DNA of 64,000 nt, from assembly GCF_018555685.1 (NCBI RefSeq), contig NZ_JAFLWW010000001.1:124001-188000 (forward strand), given 5' to 3'. Position numbers and translations under genes: made by a program. The DNA comes from Aminobacter anthyllidis (GTDB lineage Bacteria; Pseudomonadota; Alphaproteobacteria; Rhizobiales; Rhizobiaceae). The notes under the pieces are model-generated. The model saw only the letters and a list, made by a program, of their open reading frames with translations. It ran no database searches and had not been told where the DNA came from. Shown one piece after another: positions 54,385-64,000 of this stretch; positions within the stretch are counted from its first letter, which is position 1, and each line of letters opens with the position of its first letter.

Positions 54385-55002
54385 ATGAGCAAGCGCGAAT
54401 CCGCGAAATACAAAATCGATCGCCGTCTTGGCGAGAACATCTGGGGCCGTCCGAAGTCCCCGGTCAACAAGCGTGAATACGGCCCCGGCCAGCATGGCCA
54501 GCGCCGCAAGGGCAAGATGTCGGACTTCGGTCTGCAGCTGCGCGCCAAGCAGAAGCTGAAGGGTCACTACGGCGACGTTTCGGAAAAGCAGTTCCGCAAG
54601 ACCTACGAAGAGGCCAACCGCCGCAAGGGCGACACCTCCGAGAACCTGATCGGCCTGCTCGAGTCGCGTCTGGATGCGGTCGTCTACCGCGCCAAGTTCG
54701 TGCCGACCATTTTCGCAGCCCGTCAGTTCGTCAACCACGGCCACGTCAACGTCAACGGCGTCCGCACCAACATCAGCTCGTACCGCTGCAAGGCTGGCGA
54801 CGTGATCGAGGTCCGCGAGAAGTCGAAGCAGCTGGTCATCGTGCTCGAGGCCGTTGGTCTCGCCGAGCGCGACGTTCCTGACTACATCGAAGTCGATCAC
54901 AACAAGATGGTCGCGACCTTTGCTCGCGTTCCTGGCCTGTCGGACGTTCCGTACGCAGTGCAGATGGAACCGAACCTCGTCGTCGAATTCTATTCGCGCT
55001 AA
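54385..55002 (+). CDS. rpsD: 30S ribosomal protein S4
   Basis: A 205-residue primary 16S rRNA-binding protein. The N-terminal region [39 protein letters not shown] is typical of alphaproteobacterial S4, without the zinc cysteines of some other groups, and the S4 RNA-binding domain ([41 protein letters not shown]) lies at about residues 94-155. The ATG at 54385 has AAAGGGA ahead of it. It stands alone, as in rhizobia, not in the alpha operon. A terminator follows. Confidence 0.98.
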   Translation: MSKRESAKYKIDRRLGENIWGRPKSPVNKREYGPGQHGQRRKGKMSDFGLQLRAKQKLKGHYGDVSEKQFRKTYEEANRRKGDTSENLIGLLESRLDAVVYRAKFVPTIFAARQFVNHGHVNVNGVRTNISSYRCKAGDVIEVREKSKQLVIVLEAVGLAERDVPDYIEVDHNKMVATFARVPGLSDVPYAVQMEPNLVVEFYSR

Positions 55003-55026
55003 TCCTTCGGATAGCATCGAATTCAA

Positions 55027-55054
55027 GAGAGCGGCCGGAAACGGCCGCTCTTTT
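55027..55054 (+). terminator. Rho-independent terminator after rpsD
   Basis: Nine-pair stem GAGCGGCCG/CGGCCGCTC (55029-55037 with 55042-55050), loop GAAA, followed by TTTT. Confidence 0.9.
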
Positions 55055-55175
55055 CGTTTGTGCGTCGTGTGCACGATCGGCTGCGCCTTGCACCGCAGCC
55101 GATAATGCGAAATATGCCGCTCTAAGTGGTGAAGTCGGGCGTTGGCCCGCCGATGCCGAGTGTAAGGAAGGCCCC

Positions 55176-56030
55176 ATGGGTATTCACGAAGCAGATGTAC
55201 TGGCCGAGCCTGCCGAAGGCGCGTTCCCGCTCTATCGCGACGCGCCGTCCTCGGTGGAGTTCAACAAGCTGCGCAAGCGGCTGTTGCGGTTGACCCGCCA
55301 GGCCATCGAGGACTACGCCATGGCCAGGCCGGGCGAACGCTGGCTGGTGGCGCTGTCGGGCGGCAAGGATTCCTACGGCCTGCTCGCTGTCCTGATGGAT
55401 CTCAAATGGCGCGGCCTGCTGCCGGTCGAGCTGCTTGCCTGCAATCTCGACCAGGGCCAGCCGAACTTTCCCAAGAACGTGCTGCCCGACTACCTCAACG
55501 CCAATGGCATTGCCCACCGCATCGAATATCGCGACACCTATTCGGTGGTCACCGAGAAGATCGCGGAGGGCAACACCTATTGCTCGCTGTGTTCACGCCT
55601 GCGGCGCGGGCACCTCTATCGCATCGCGCGCGAGGAGGGCTGTTCGGCGCTGGTGCTCGGCCACCACCGCGAGGACATCCTCGAGACCTTTTTCATGAAC
55701 ATGTTCCATGGCGGCCGCCTTGCCGCCATGCCGCCCAAGCTGATGAACGATGAGGGCGACGTCATGGTGCTCAGGCCGCTGGCCTTATGCGCCGAGGCCG
55801 ACCTCGCCAAGTTCGCCGAGGGCATGAAGTTCCCGATCATCCCCTGCGACCTGTGCGGCAGCCAGGAAGGGCTCCAGCGCAACGCCATGAAGGCGATGCT
55901 CGACGACATCGAAAAGCGCATGCCGGGCCGCAAGGACACGATGCTGCGGGCGCTTGCGAATACGCGCCCGTCGCATCTGCTCGATCGCAAGCTGTTCGAT
56001 TTTGCCGGCCTGATGCCGACTGGGGCATAA
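55176..56030 (+). CDS. ttcA: tRNA 2-thiocytidine biosynthesis protein TtcA
   Basis: A 284-residue ATP-pyrophosphatase that thiolates cytidine 32 of tRNA. The PP-loop SGGKDS is at residues 61-66, and the Fe-S-binding pair C136-x2-C139 lies in [13 protein letters not shown]; a third conserved cysteine is in [11 protein letters not shown]. The enzyme carries a [4Fe-4S] cluster, so it depends on the suf system in the same window. Length is normal. The stop is followed by a hairpin shared with the convergent MFS gene. Confidence 0.93.
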   Translation: MGIHEADVLAEPAEGAFPLYRDAPSSVEFNKLRKRLLRLTRQAIEDYAMARPGERWLVALSGGKDSYGLLAVLMDLKWRGLLPVELLACNLDQGQPNFPKNVLPDYLNANGIAHRIEYRDTYSVVTEKIAEGNTYCSLCSRLRRGHLYRIAREEGCSALVLGHHREDILETFFMNMFHGGRLAAMPPKLMNDEGDVMVLRPLALCAEADLAKFAEGMKFPIIPCDLCGSQEGLQRNAMKAMLDDIEKRMPGRKDTMLRALANTRPSHLLDRKLFDFAGLMPTGA

Positions 56031-56059
56031 GCCCGAAAACCGGTTCCGGCTTTCGGGCT
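56030..56059. terminator. Hairpin between convergent ttcA and MFS genes
   Basis: Nine-pair stem AGCCCGAAA/TTTCGGGCT (56030-56038 with 56051-56059), with an inner CCGG/CCGG pairing. It overlaps the last base of the ttcA stop. No clear T-run. Confidence 0.55.
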
Positions 56060-56069
56060 GTAGCTACGC

Positions 56070-57335
56070 TCAGTGGACCTCGGTCAGCACCGGTTTGACG
56101 TCGTGCTGGCCGCGGAACAGCTTGCCCTTCTCGGCAATCAGCACCATCACGAGGCCGATGGCGGCAACGCCGCAGAAGCCGACGGCCAATGGCACTGTGG
56201 TGCCGTCGAAGGACTGGCCGATGGCCGCCCCGATCAAGCCGCCACCCAGCGTCTGCATGAAGCCCTGCACTGATGAGGCCGTGCCGGCGATATGGCCGAG
56301 CGGCTCCATGGCGATGGAGTTGAAGTTGGAGCCAATCCAGCCGAACTGGAACATCGCCAGGGCAAACAGCACGATGAATGCTGGGAAGGGCACTGGTCCG
56401 GTCAGCGACCAGATGAGCCAGATCGCGCTCACGAGCAGGAAGCCGATCAACGCGCCGTGCGAAAGCTTGCGCATGCCGAGCTTGCCGACCAGGCGCGAGT
56501 TGAGGAACGACGACACCGACATCATGCCGGCGATGGCCGCGAACACCAGCGGAAACCAGACGCCGAGGCCGTAGAGGCCGACATAGACCTGCTGCGCCGA
56601 GTTGATGAAGCCGAACAGCGCCCCGAAGATCGTCATCGAGGCGAGCGTGTACCACAGCGACATGCGCGTCGTCAGCACGGTGCGGAAGCCCTTGGCGATC
56701 GACAGGATCGACAGCGGCCGCCGGTCCTCGGGATGCATCGTCTCGGGCAGGCGGATCGCCGCCCACAGCGTGATTGCAAGCGCCGACACCGCCATGACGA
56801 TGAAGATCATGTGCCATTCCGAAAACAGCATTACGATCTGGCCCATGGCGGGCGCCACGACCGGCACGATCATGAACACCATGAAGATCAGCGACATGAT
56901 CTCGGCCATCTGCCTTCCGCCGAAGCGGTCGCGCACCACCGACACCGCGATCACCCGCGTCGAGGCTGCCCCGATGCCCTGGACGAAGCGCAGCGCAAGC
57001 AGCGTTTCGAAGCTCGGCGCGAAGGCAGCCGCGAAGGCTGCGAGCACGTAGATGCCAAGGCCAAACAGCAACGGCTTGCGCCGGCCGAATCGGTCGGAGA
57101 TCGGGCCATAGGCAAGCAGCGCCAGCGCGAGGCCGGCGAAGTAGGCTGTTATCACGTACTGGCGGTGGTTTTCGCTCTCGACGTTGAGGGCAGCACCGAT
57201 CTGCTGCAGCGCCGGCAGCATGATGTCGACGGCGAGCGCGTTGACGGCCATCAAAGCGGCGGCGAGCGCGATGAATTCCCAACGCGGAATCGGGAATACG
57301 CCCTGCTGGGCGCTCGAAGAGACTTTCTGTTCCAT
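56070..57335 (-). CDS. MFS drug efflux transporter, Bcr/CflA type
   Basis: A 421-residue membrane transporter with twelve predicted helices. Motifs fit the DHA1 Bcr/CflA group: ALMAVNALAVDIMLPALQQIG in helix 1, the A-motif loop YGPISDRFGRRKPLLFGLG, and RFVQGIGAASTRVIAVSVVRDRFGGRQMAEIMSL in helices 4-5. Such pumps export bicyclomycin-like compounds, chloramphenicol or small peptides and amino acids. The first 13 residues are a hydrophilic N-terminal extension. The grxD gene lies upstream on the same strand, separated by a hairpin. Confidence 0.92.
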   Translation of the reverse strand: MEQKVSSSAQQGVFPIPRWEFIALAAALMAVNALAVDIMLPALQQIGAALNVESENHRQYVITAYFAGLALALLAYGPISDRFGRRKPLLFGLGIYVLAAFAAAFAPSFETLLALRFVQGIGAASTRVIAVSVVRDRFGGRQMAEIMSLIFMVFMIVPVVAPAMGQIVMLFSEWHMIFIVMAVSALAITLWAAIRLPETMHPEDRRPLSILSIAKGFRTVLTTRMSLWYTLASMTIFGALFGFINSAQQVYVGLYGLGVWFPLVFAAIAGMMSVSSFLNSRLVGKLGMRKLSHGALIGFLLVSAIWLIWSLTGPVPFPAFIVLFALAMFQFGWIGSNFNSIAMEPLGHIAGTASSVQGFMQTLGGGLIGAAIGQSFDGTTVPLAVGFCGVAAIGLVMVLIAEKGKLFRGQHDVKPVLTEVH

Positions 57336-57356
57336 TCAGGAATCCAATTCAAACGG

Positions 57357-57382
57357 AAATGCGCCGGAAAGCCGGCGCATTT
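57357..57382 (-). terminator. Terminator after grxD (before the MFS gene)
   Basis: Eleven-pair stem AAATGCGCCGG/CCGGCGCATTT (57357-57367 with 57372-57382). Read on the minus strand it ends in TTTCCGTTT, so it should end the grxD transcript just before the MFS start. Confidence 0.7.
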
Positions 57383-57427
57383 GCCACAAACGGGACCCCG
57401 GAACAGGCCGGAGCCGGTAATTCTAGG

Positions 57428-57763
57428 TCAGGCGGCGCCCTTGACGCTCACGCCCTTCTCTTCAAGGAAAGACTGCAACTCGCCGGCCTGGAACATCTCG
57501 CGGATGATGTCGCAGCCGCCGACGAACTCGCCCTTGACGTAGAGCTGGGGGATCGTCGGCCAGTTCGAGTAGTCCTTGATGCCCTGGCGAAGGTCGTTCG
57601 AGGTCAGGACGTTGACGCCCTTGTAGTCGACCCCGAGGTAGTCGAGGATCTGGACGACCTGGCCGGAAAAGCCGCACTGCGGAAAGCCCGGCGTTCCCTT
57701 CATGAAAACCACGACATCCTGGCTCTTCACTTCGCTATCGATGTACTCGTTGATTCCGCTCAT
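57428..57763 (-). CDS. grxD: Monothiol glutaredoxin (CGFS type, Grx4/GrxD)
   Basis: A 111-residue class II glutaredoxin that carries [2Fe-2S] clusters with glutathione and pairs with BolA. The active-site motif is C30-G-F-S in [14 protein letters not shown]; the glutathione-binding residues [20 protein letters not shown] follow. Length is normal for the single-domain bacterial form. The bolA gene lies 1.3 kb upstream on the same strand, with a frameshifted methyltransferase and a small basic protein between them. Confidence 0.95.
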   Translation of the reverse strand: MSGINEYIDSEVKSQDVVVFMKGTPGFPQCGFSGQVVQILDYLGVDYKGVNVLTSNDLRQGIKDYSNWPTIPQLYVKGEFVGGCDIIREMFQAGELQSFLEEKGVSVKGAA

Positions 57764-57958
57764 GGCGCCCTAAACCTCAATCTGGCCGAACTCGTGTAGC
57801 CGGCAATATCCGCTAGACTGCTAGCACTTGCTACTATGTGGTTGCAACAGTCGAGCTTTCCAAGCGGCACGTCGACCCGAAAACCAGAAAGCCGCAATAG
57901 CATACTCGCTCCTCTCGTCCAGAGCCTGGCGCGATTGCGTTCGCCAACGCGCCGATCG

Positions 57959-58183
57959 CTAGGGGCGCCTGCGCACCTTGGAACGCGAGCGAACCGTGCG
58001 TTTGCGGCTTGTCTGCTTCTTGGCTGGCCTCAAAAGCTTCTCGATCTGGCGCAGTGTTGCCGAACTTGTCGAGGTCGTGCGCTTGCGCCGGCGGGTACGC
58101 TTCGACGTGCTCGACGGTTTCTTCAGAATGTCCTTCAGCACGCCGTCGACGACGCCTTGCACCAGGTCGTTGATCAATGACAT
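57959..58183 (-). CDS. Small basic protein of unknown function
   Basis: A 74-residue protein whose N-terminal 20 residues look like a short amphipathic helix (SLINDLVQGVVDGVLKDILKK), while the rest is extremely rich in arginine, lysine, serine and threonine (SKRTRRRKRTTSTSS, KKQTSRKRTVRSRSKVRRR). Such composition suggests nucleic-acid or anionic-surface binding and little fixed structure. A TTG three codons upstream is an alternative start; the ribosome site is weak. Expression is uncertain and no family is recognised. Confidence 0.5.
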   Translation of the reverse strand: MSLINDLVQGVVDGVLKDILKKPSSTSKRTRRRKRTTSTSSATLRQIEKLLRPAKKQTSRKRTVRSRSKVRRRP

Positions 58184-58261
58184 GAGCGGCAAGTTCCTGT
58201 TCTGTGGAACGTTTTGGATAAAAGATCGGCCAATCGATGTCGAGGCATTCAGCTTCCTGGC

Positions 58262-59006
58262 CTACTTGATCGCGCGCACGCAGATGAACGCTGGCGAATG
58301 GCTGAGCTCGGCGAAATGCTCCGGATCGACGACCGCCATTTCGGCCATCGGCAACGGTTCGACAAAACGGTCGAGGCGCCAGCGGGCGTCGCTCAGGCCG
58401 TTCAGTATGTCCTGAAGCGGCCGCCGGTAGGATTCAACGTAAGGGTTGGGCTCGCCAAAGCCGCCCCAATGCAGGCCCCAGCGGTTCGTCGCGAAGTAAT
58501 CGGCGACGCCACGCGTGCGCGGATCGGCCCAGTCGCGCATCGGGTGCCCCATCGAAAAGACCAGCCGCCCTCCCGGCCGGGCAATGCGGTGGAATTCGGC
58601 AAATACCGGCCTGAGTTCCTCGACATAATCGAGCGCCAGCGAACACAGGATCGCGTCGGCGCTGTCGCTCGCCAGCCAGTCCAGCGGTTTGGCCAGATCG
58701 CCTTCGCGGACATCGACATCGAGCCCAGCGCATCGCTTCCGTGCCAGTTTGGTCATTTCAGGCGTGATATCGAAGGCGCTAACCTTAGCACCTTCCCGCG
58801 CCAGCTTCTCCGAACAGATGCCGGAGCCGCAGCCTGCGTCGACGACGTCCTGGCATTTTACGTCGCCAAGCAGCGCCCACGAAGCCGGGCGCTCATAAAG
58901 CGCGTTTGTGTGGCTTGGTCGACGCTGCGGCGTCGTAGCGCTCGGCGAAGGTCGCGTAAGCGCGCCGGGCGATCTGTTCGCTGTCGGTGTCAGAGCTATC
59001 GGGCAT
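58262..59006 (-). pseudogene. Class I SAM-dependent methyltransferase, frameshifted
   Basis: The gene starts at the ATG at 59006 (MPDSSDTDSEQIARRAYATFAERYD) and stops after 37 codons at a TGA. If one base of the T-run at 58905-58907 is removed, the frame continues as NALYERPASWALLGD and DVVDAGCGSGICSEKLAREG, the SAM-binding motif I, and joins smoothly to the downstream open frame (EMTKLARKRCAGLDVD, LCSLALDYVEEL, RPGGRLVFSMGHPMRDW). The complete protein would be about 247 residues, a normal small methyltransferase. As it stands the SAM-binding motif is cut off from any start. It is either a recent single-base loss of function or a base error in the sequence. Confidence 0.8.
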
Positions 59007-59022
59007 CGACGGGCGAGGGACG

Positions 59023-59256
59023 TTATTCCGGAATGCTGGTCTGCAGGGCGAGCGCGTGCAGCACCCCGCCCATATTGCCCTTCAGCGCGTCATAGACCAT
59101 CTGGTGCTGCTGCACGCGGGTTTTGCCGCGGAAGCTTTCCGACACGACTTCGGCGGCATAATGATCGCCGTCGCCGGCGAGATCGCGGATGGTCACCCGA
59201 GCATCCGGAATGCCGTCCTTGATCATGCGCTCGATGTCGTGTGCGTCCATTGCCAT
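59023..59256 (-). CDS. bolA: BolA family protein
   Basis: A 77-residue BolA/YrbA-type protein. The fold pattern is AHDIERMIKDGIPDARVTIRDLAGDGDHYAAEVVSESFRGKTRVQQHQMVYDALKGNMG, with the conserved histidine in GDHYAAEV that can ligate a [2Fe-2S] cluster shared with a CGFS glutaredoxin. It begins 15 bases after the purL stop on the same strand; the purL-bolA-grxD neighbourhood is typical of rhizobia. Longer open frame upstream (into purL) is not family sequence. An ATG two codons on is an equally good start. Confidence 0.93.
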   Translation of the reverse strand: MAMDAHDIERMIKDGIPDARVTIRDLAGDGDHYAAEVVSESFRGKTRVQQHQMVYDALKGNMGGVLHALALQTSIPE

Positions 59257-59270
59257 GTCGTTTTTCCCGA

Positions 59271-61496
<2,226 letters not shown>

Positions 61497-61629
61497 CGTA
61501 GATCGCAGAATCCGTTGGGGGAGCGTTGGTGGCTCCATAGCGCATGATTGGCCCGGGATATACCGTCAATGGCCAGAAAGTCACCCTTTATGGCACGGAA
61601 ACAGCCATCCGCCGCAGCTTGGCGCCGTC

Positions 61630-63060
61630 TCAACCGAAACTGTCGTAGCCGGCATCGCCCTCGTCGAGCAGGCGGCGGACCGTGGCCAGGCCCCTTTCGA
61701 CGTCGCCGCGCGTGCGTGGCGCGGAAATGCCTATCCTGACGCGGTGGAACACCTGGTCCGAGCGTCCGGCCTTGAATTCGTCCTCGTCGTCGACGAGCAC
61801 GCCCTGGCCATAGGCGGCATTCTTGAACGTGCCCGAATTCCATGGTTCCGGCAGCGCCAGCCAGACGAACGGGATGTTGGGGGTGATATTGAAATCATAG
61901 CCGCCAAGTGCTGCGCGAACGATGTCGAGGCGGGCGTTGATCTCGGCAATCGAGCGGGCGCGGATTGCCGTGGCCTCGCCTGACAGCACGAGTTGCGCGC
62001 AGAGTTCGGCCAGCAGGAACGGCATGCCGCCGGTCACCATCTTGTGGGCGACGCGAATGCTGTGACGAAAATGCGTCGGGCACGAAACCCAGCCGCCACG
62101 CACGCCGGCCGCCACCGATTTCGACAGGCCACCAACGACGAAGACGCGCTCCGGCGCGAACTCGGCCAGTTGAGGCGTGCGGTCGTCCGTCAACGCGCCA
62201 TAGATGTCGTCTTCGACCAGCAGCACATTGTACCTGCGGGCAATCGCTGCAATCGCCGCGCGCCGTTCGCCCGGCATGATCACGCCCGTGGGGTTCTGCG
62301 CGGTCGGCATCAGGAACGCCAGCTTGGGGTGTTTTTGCGCGCAGACCGCCTCGAAATCGTCAGGATCGACGCCGTGCTCGTCCGAATTGACCAGCGCCAT
62401 GCGCCGCCCGATCAGCCCGGCGCTGCGCGCGATCTGGGTGTAGGTCACATGCTCGAACAGGATGTGGTCGCCCGGCTGTGTCACTGCAGCGATGATGGCC
62501 ATCACCGCCGCATGTGCGCCGAGCGTCGGCACGATCGTATCGGGGGCGAGGCGAAAGCCGTTGCGTGAAAGCCAGACGCTGCCTGCCTCGAACCAATGTT
62601 CGGGAAAGGTCCTGGTGTAGCTCGTCACATCGTCGGGATTGTCCCGGCTGATCACGGCCAGGATTGACTCGATTGTCTTGGCCTGGCCGACATTGGGTGC
62701 CGCGGTGCTGTCGAAATGCAGCTTTCCCGGTGGGGCTTCGACGGCGCGCGAACCTTCGAAGGGCAGGGTGGTAACAGGGCTGGGAGCCACCTGCTCGGTG
62801 TGGCGCGCCAAGGTGTGGCGCGCCAGAATGTAAGTGCCGCGCCCGACTTCGCCGCTGACCAGCCCGCGTTCGCGCAGCAAGGCGTAGGCGCGGCCCACCG
62901 TGCCGATGGTCACGCCGATGTCGTAGGCAAGGTTGCGCTGCGGCGGCAGCTTGGTTCCGGAGGCCAGCACCCCGCTGTCGATGTCGCTTTCGATGCGTTC
63001 CGCCAGCCGCAGATAAAGCGGCCCGGCGCCGGATGAGAGATCGGGAAGCCAAATTGTCAT
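61630..63060 (-). CDS. MocR/PdxR-type regulator (GntR domain fused to aminotransferase fold)
   Basis: A 476-residue regulator. Residues 15-80 are a GntR winged helix (PLYLRLAERIESDIDSGVLASGTKLPPQRNLA, YALLRERGLVSGEVGRGTYI) and the rest is a fold-type I aminotransferase domain with the pyridoxal-phosphate lysine K314 (GGLSKSVAAGVRGGW), NPTGVIMP and DDIYGAL. MocR proteins sense pyridoxal phosphate or amino compounds. An eight-base inverted repeat covers its own start codon, suggesting autorepression. It is divergent from the DUF1127 gene; whether that is the target is unknown. Confidence 0.93.
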   Translation of the reverse strand: MTIWLPDLSSGAGPLYLRLAERIESDIDSGVLASGTKLPPQRNLAYDIGVTIGTVGRAYALLRERGLVSGEVGRGTYILARHTLARHTEQVAPSPVTTLPFEGSRAVEAPPGKLHFDSTAAPNVGQAKTIESILAVISRDNPDDVTSYTRTFPEHWFEAGSVWLSRNGFRLAPDTIVPTLGAHAAVMAIIAAVTQPGDHILFEHVTYTQIARSAGLIGRRMALVNSDEHGVDPDDFEAVCAQKHPKLAFLMPTAQNPTGVIMPGERRAAIAAIARRYNVLLVEDDIYGALTDDRTPQLAEFAPERVFVVGGLSKSVAAGVRGGWVSCPTHFRHSIRVAHKMVTGGMPFLLAELCAQLVLSGEATAIRARSIAEINARLDIVRAALGGYDFNITPNIPFVWLALPEPWNSGTFKNAAYGQGVLVDDEDEFKAGRSDQVFHRVRIGISAPRTRGDVERGLATVRRLLDEGDAGYDSFG

Positions 63061-63070
63061 GGTGACAATT
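63052..63070. promoter_or_regulatory. Operator-like palindrome over the mocR-type start codon
   Basis: AATTGTCA, three bases, TGACAATT: a perfect eight-base inverted repeat that includes the start codon (63060-63058). A looser ATTGT...ACAAT pair lies at about 63109-63130 in the same divergent promoter region. Confidence 0.55.
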
Positions 63071-63143
63071 CCTACATTGCGATCATCGTTGAGTCAATTC
63101 ATAGCATTCATTGTCGAAAATAGATACAATTTGGATCATCGCT

Positions 63144-63380
63144 ATGAGTACAATGGATGCAATTGGCGGGGGCGTCACAGGTGCATCTTCACAGATGGAG
63201 CGTGGCTCGCCCCGCAAAAGGGCAAATGCGCTTTCCCGGCTGATGCGCTGGCTTGCGCACTGCGTTGAGCGCCGCCGCACCCGGATGTCCCTGCTGGAAC
63301 TCACGGATGATCAGCTGTCGGATATCGGCATCTCGCGTTGCGATGCCTATCGCGAAGGGCTTCGCCCTTTCTACGACTGA
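63144..63380 (+). CDS. Small DUF1127 family protein
   Basis: A 78-residue basic protein. The C-terminal 45 residues carry the DUF1127 (YjiS-like) pattern: LMRWLAHCVERRRTRMSLLELTDDQLSDIGISRCDAYREG. In Agrobacterium and Rhodobacter such proteins bind RNA or affect phosphate, stress and small-RNA networks. The start is taken as the ATG at 63144; another ATG three codons on is possible and neither has a strong ribosome site. It is divergent from the MocR-type gene. Confidence 0.85.
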   Translation: MSTMDAIGGGVTGASSQMERGSPRKRANALSRLMRWLAHCVERRRTRMSLLELTDDQLSDIGISRCDAYREGLRPFYD

Positions 63381-63496
63381 TTGGTCACGGCTTTTCGGAT
63401 TGTCCCGACCCACGGGCAGTTCGACATTGGTGGAGGCGCTCCCCGGTGCCTCCACCTCTTTTCTTCGGCGCGCATCGATGCGCGCCGTTGGCTCCG

Positions 63497-63904
63497 TCAG
63501 GCGGTGCCGGTGCAGGATGGGTTGCCGGAGCGCCAACGGTTGACGTCCGAGCTGATGCGTGCGCCCAGCGCCTGATCCATCAGGGGACCGAACACCTGGA
63601 CCTGGCTGGAATTGCCTTGTGCTTGCACCACCAGCAGCGGCCTTGCGCCATATTGCTTCGCCGGCACCACCAGGAAGCGCGGCGTGCCACCGAAATTGTT
63701 GAGCTCGTTGGCCATCTGGTACTTCGCGAAGGCCGGATCCTTGCTGGCGAACCAGCATTTGTGCGCGGCGATCGCCACCTGTTCCATGGAGCGAAGCGAG
63801 GCACTCTTTCCCGACACCGACGGTGCCGGCGTCTTTGGGCTTGAATTGCAGGCTGCCAAACCGATGACCGCGGCCGTTGCCGCCAGAATCCGCAGTGATT
63901 TCAT
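63497..63904 (-). CDS. Lipoprotein of unknown function
   Basis: A 135-residue lipoprotein with the signal RILAATAAVIGLAAC (lipobox LAAC, cysteine 19). The mature part holds SMEQVAIAAHKCWFASKDPAFAKYQMANELNNFGGTPRFLVVP, then VFGPLMDQALGARISSDVNRW and a C-terminal cysteine (NPSCTGTA), so a disulfide between the two mature cysteines is possible. No domain recognised. The start at 63904 is set by the signal peptide; the frame is open 20 codons further. Confidence 0.8.
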   Translation of the reverse strand: MKSLRILAATAAVIGLAACNSSPKTPAPSVSGKSASLRSMEQVAIAAHKCWFASKDPAFAKYQMANELNNFGGTPRFLVVPAKQYGARPLLVVQAQGNSSQVQVFGPLMDQALGARISSDVNRWRSGNPSCTGTA

Positions 63905-63960
63905 GCGCCGACGCCTGCCTTTTCCATGTCGATGAACTGAAGGGAATTCCCGGACGCCAC

Positions 63961-64000
63961 TCAAGCTGCCTTGGGCAGCCCGAGCGCGCTTTCGAACAGG
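63961..64000 (-). CDS. C-terminal end of a gene cut by the window edge, possibly purQ
   Basis: Only the last 12 residues are visible (LFESALGLPKAA, then TGA). This resembles the end of PurQ, the glutamine amidotransferase partner of PurL, and purQ commonly precedes purL on the same strand in rhizobia. The match is short, so it remains a guess. Confidence 0.4.
   Translation of the reverse strand, partial: LFESALGLPKAA

Overview
The window looks like the chromosome of a high-GC alphaproteobacterium of the order Hyphomicrobiales (Rhizobiales), most like Mesorhizobium/Aminobacter-type Phyllobacteriaceae. This rests on the sulfur-mobilisation operon in the order cysteine desulfurase-sufB-sufC-sufD-sufS-sufT-sufA, a candidate Irr-type iron box in front of it, the recA-alaS pair, a DUF1127 protein, MocR and AraC regulators, and protein sequences that read as rhizobial throughout. 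The assignment is inference from gene content; no rRNA is present.

Left part (1-20.5 kb) is accessory in character. Bases 1-12606 hold a purine-type catabolic and uptake module: a deaminase cut by the window edge, two AraC regulators on the minus strand, a Rieske oxygenase with its own flavin/[2Fe-2S] reductase, two BMP-family (purine-nucleoside type) binding proteins, a second deaminase, the ATPase and two permeases of a nucleoside-type ABC importer, and an XRE-cupin regulator. Deaminase, AraC and binding protein each occur twice. The simplest reading is import of a substituted purine or nucleoside, oxidative removal of an N- or O-alkyl group, then deamination; the substrate is not known. 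After a decayed stretch comes a group of envelope genes (PliG/SH3 lysozyme-inhibitor-like protein, lipoprotein, M13 peptidase, L,D-transpeptidase, small exported protein), a LysR regulator, a second decayed stretch and an alpha/beta hydrolase.

A tRNA-Val (minus) and tRNA-Asp (plus) at 20.8-21.1 kb mark the change to conserved core genome. Next come an M23 peptidase, a 25-residue membrane peptide, a Bcp peroxiredoxin, a 1150-residue AsmA/YhdP-like protein, tyrS, a phytase-like esterase, GNAT, PaiB-like and hydrolase genes. The suf operon (32.1-39.5 kb) assembles Fe-S clusters and carries an extra 53-residue membrane protein between sufB and sufC. It is followed by DUF2199 and TfoX-like genes, an inverted dispersed repeat, and psuK-psuG for pseudouridine breakdown.

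The right part holds recA, alaS, an AraC-GyrI regulator, a glycosyltransferase-like gene, icd, trmJ-murI, a DUF3008 protein, an oxidoreductase/HxlR divergent pair, a 2OG-Fe(II) oxygenase, rpsD, ttcA, a Bcr/CflA-type MFS pump, grxD, a frameshifted methyltransferase, bolA, purL, a MocR regulator facing a DUF1127 gene, a lipoprotein and the very end of a gene that may be purQ. Several genes feed one another: suf, grxD and bolA handle Fe-S clusters; trmJ, ttcA, tyrS, alaS, two tRNAs and rpsD serve translation; purL and the left-end purine module serve purine metabolism.

No CRISPR array, intact insertion sequence, prophage or rRNA operon was seen. All identifications come from reading motifs and context; no database search was run.
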